Assembly (NCBI GenBank): GCA_012862575.1
Contig: BLSF01000018.1
Location: forward strand, 563,680 to 627,679
DNA: 64,000 bases
From: Parietichytrium sp. I65-24A
Lineage: Eukaryota; Sar; Bigyra; Thraustochytrida; Thraustochytriidae
Direction: 5' to 3'
In this document: positions 62,558 through 64,000 of the stretch, piece after piece
Layout: each line of letters starts with the position of its first letter
How positions within the stretch are numbered: position 1 is the stretch's first letter
Program-made: the position numbers and the translations under genes
Notes under the pieces: generated by a model
What the model was told of the DNA's origin: nothing
The model's input: only the letters and a program-made list of their open reading frames with translations
Databases searched by the model: none

Positions 62558-64000
62558 CGTTGCCCTGTCCTGTCCGTGGTATTTGCGCTCGCACGCAATG
62601 TCATCTGCTTTGCTTGGCGATGATTTAGTTGATCGTCGAGCAGTTGTATGGACCAATGAATATATTCATATTCATTTTATAGTGCCTTCGTTCTGCATTG
62701 ACTTTTACTCTTTTCGAGAGAGAGAATACTCGCTCTTAACCAACGCTCAGCTAGCTCAGCTCGCCTTGCCTTGCCTGGCATGAACAGCGTGAGGAATTGG
62801 AAGCGGCGTTGCATTTCGTCTGCATTCACAATTGGCTTTTGCTTTTCTTTTGCTTTGCTTTACGAAACTGTTTCTTCTCGTTGTATTTCTTCTGTTTCTT
62901 GCACAAATTCACAGTCAATTCGGAATTGAGCCAATTGAGCCCTTGCGCAGTCCATTTCCAAACTCTCTACTAATTAGAAAACGCAACCTGCAAAAATTGC
63001 AAGGAAATGAAAGCCGTTAGCCCAGAGAACTACTCTCTGTTCGCGGTCAACGAACAGTTCTCTAACGTTCAGAATTGCGTTCCGCACTCAACCCCACCGA
63101 AACGCAGCTGCGTTTCGCTCTGCCCATCCTACCTACCTACCCTATTATCCGCCTAACACCCCCAACAGACGGAGAATTGCTGAATTTGCTGAATTCTGAA
63201 AGTTTCGGGAAAGTGTCCTCGCGCACGGGTAATAGCCACCAATAGTCGACTATTAAGAAGTCGCGGAAGAGCTGGGAGAGCGGGTTCTGTGAGGAAGGAA
63301 ACGCGAATGTTTGTGTACGACTTGCTAGCTCAGTTCAAGTTTTAGAAACGGAGCAAAGAGCAGAACAGCAAAAGAGCAAAAGAGAAAAAGAGAAAAAGAG
63401 GAAACGTTTCTCGCTCTCATTATTCTATTCGTCAACTTGATTGGACCGAGAGCGTTGTCTTGAAAGCGAATTTGTATGCTCGATTGTTGCCGAGTGTGAA
63501 AAGTTTACAGCTTTACTCAGCTTTCGGTGAGTGAGTGAGTGAGTGAGTGAGTGAGTGCTTCTTGTTTTGCACTCTCGTGGAACTTTGTAAACTTTGTAAA
63601 CTTTGCAAGTTTCCATAAGTCGCAACTTGCACTTGACTCAGTGACGAGAGCACGGAAACGTATAAACGTATAAAGCTGTAAAGCTATAAAGCTTGTGTGA
63701 TAGTGAATTGAAGGAACAGCATGCATGCAGCCGTGATAACGCACAGATAGGTCGATAGGTCTTGGAATCGGAATCAGAGCTCTGGGGTCAAGCGCTCCGA
63801 AGAGTGAGAGGCAGAGTGTGTTAGTCTGCATGCAAGAGGGAATTTGGGCTGTTCCTGGCGCCGGGAGATGGAGGACCGCACAGGAGTGAGCCGGAGACGA
63901 TGGTTGCGCTCCACGCTTGGCCAGCAGCGCAAACTTCCCGCTCTGGAAGATGGCCGATTCGAGAGTGGTGACAAGCAATTGAGGGCGGTGGCGTTAGACA
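62558..64000. other. Terminal spacer of the window
   Basis: No gene supported in 1.4 kb. It contains CTAGCTCAG words (62746, 63327), an AAAAGAG array (63370-63400), a GTGA microsatellite (63523-63556) and CGTATAAA / AGCTATAAAGC repeats (63658-63692). Confidence 0.45.
63523..63556. repeat. GTGA tetranucleotide microsatellite
   Basis: A clean run of about eight GTGA units in intergenic DNA. Confidence 0.9.

Noticed and set aside
63523-63556. CRISPR-like array
   Set aside because: A plain tetranucleotide microsatellite without spacers; the genome is eukaryotic.

Overview
This is nuclear DNA from a eukaryotic microbe. The genes are monocistronic on both strands and mostly uninterrupted. They include MCM7, PRMT3, a GRAB-type golgin, PEX11, a mitochondrial ribosomal protein and a TMEM242-like protein. 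Five short GT-AG introns are inferred in four genes. Nothing specific to photosynthesis was seen. Several products look flagellar or centriolar: Sfi1-type repeats, an outer-dynein-arm docking-like coiled coil, and a TEX47/BLUF-like protein. The combination (intron-poor, about half non-coding, flagellated, non-photosynthetic) would fit a thraustochytrid-type stramenopile. That is inference; another flagellated protist or alga is possible.

Layout. 0-5.4 kb: a CUE-domain gene needing a frameshift, then divergent glutathione peroxidase and golgin genes. 5.4-9.2 kb: gene-free, holding one copy of a tiny repeated insertion. 9.2-14.6 kb: a possible PH-like protein, mitochondrial mL43, a three-exon gene and NADP-glutamate dehydrogenase. 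14.7-23 kb: one secreted cyclase-family enzyme in repeat-rich spacer. 23-30 kb: a protein with two Ig-like repeats, a FUSC-type membrane transporter and a secreted PA-domain protein. 31-40.3 kb: a block of coiled-coil and Sfi1-type genes with a cytoskeletal look. 40.7-45.6 kb: MCM7 and the TMEM242-like gene, with the second copy of the tiny insertion between them. 45.6-50.7 kb: the largest gene-free stretch, with a tRNA-like relic. 50.8-62.6 kb: a two-pass membrane protein, PEX11, a Cys-rich protein, coproporphyrinogen oxidase, PRMT3 and the TEX47-like gene. 62.6-64 kb: repeats only.

The most interesting item is a pair of near-identical sequences (54 of 56 bases) at 6.85 and 43.68 kb. Each is bounded by its own perfect 9-bp direct repeat, as expected for a very small mobile element that duplicates its target. 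The spacers also carry recurring short palindromic words (TACTGAGTAC, TACCGGTAC, AGAATTC arrays, CTAGCTAG, and TTCACAGTCAAT with its complement). Start codons were placed at the first ATG that keeps the recognisable domain; upstream in-frame GTG or TTG codons were not used.
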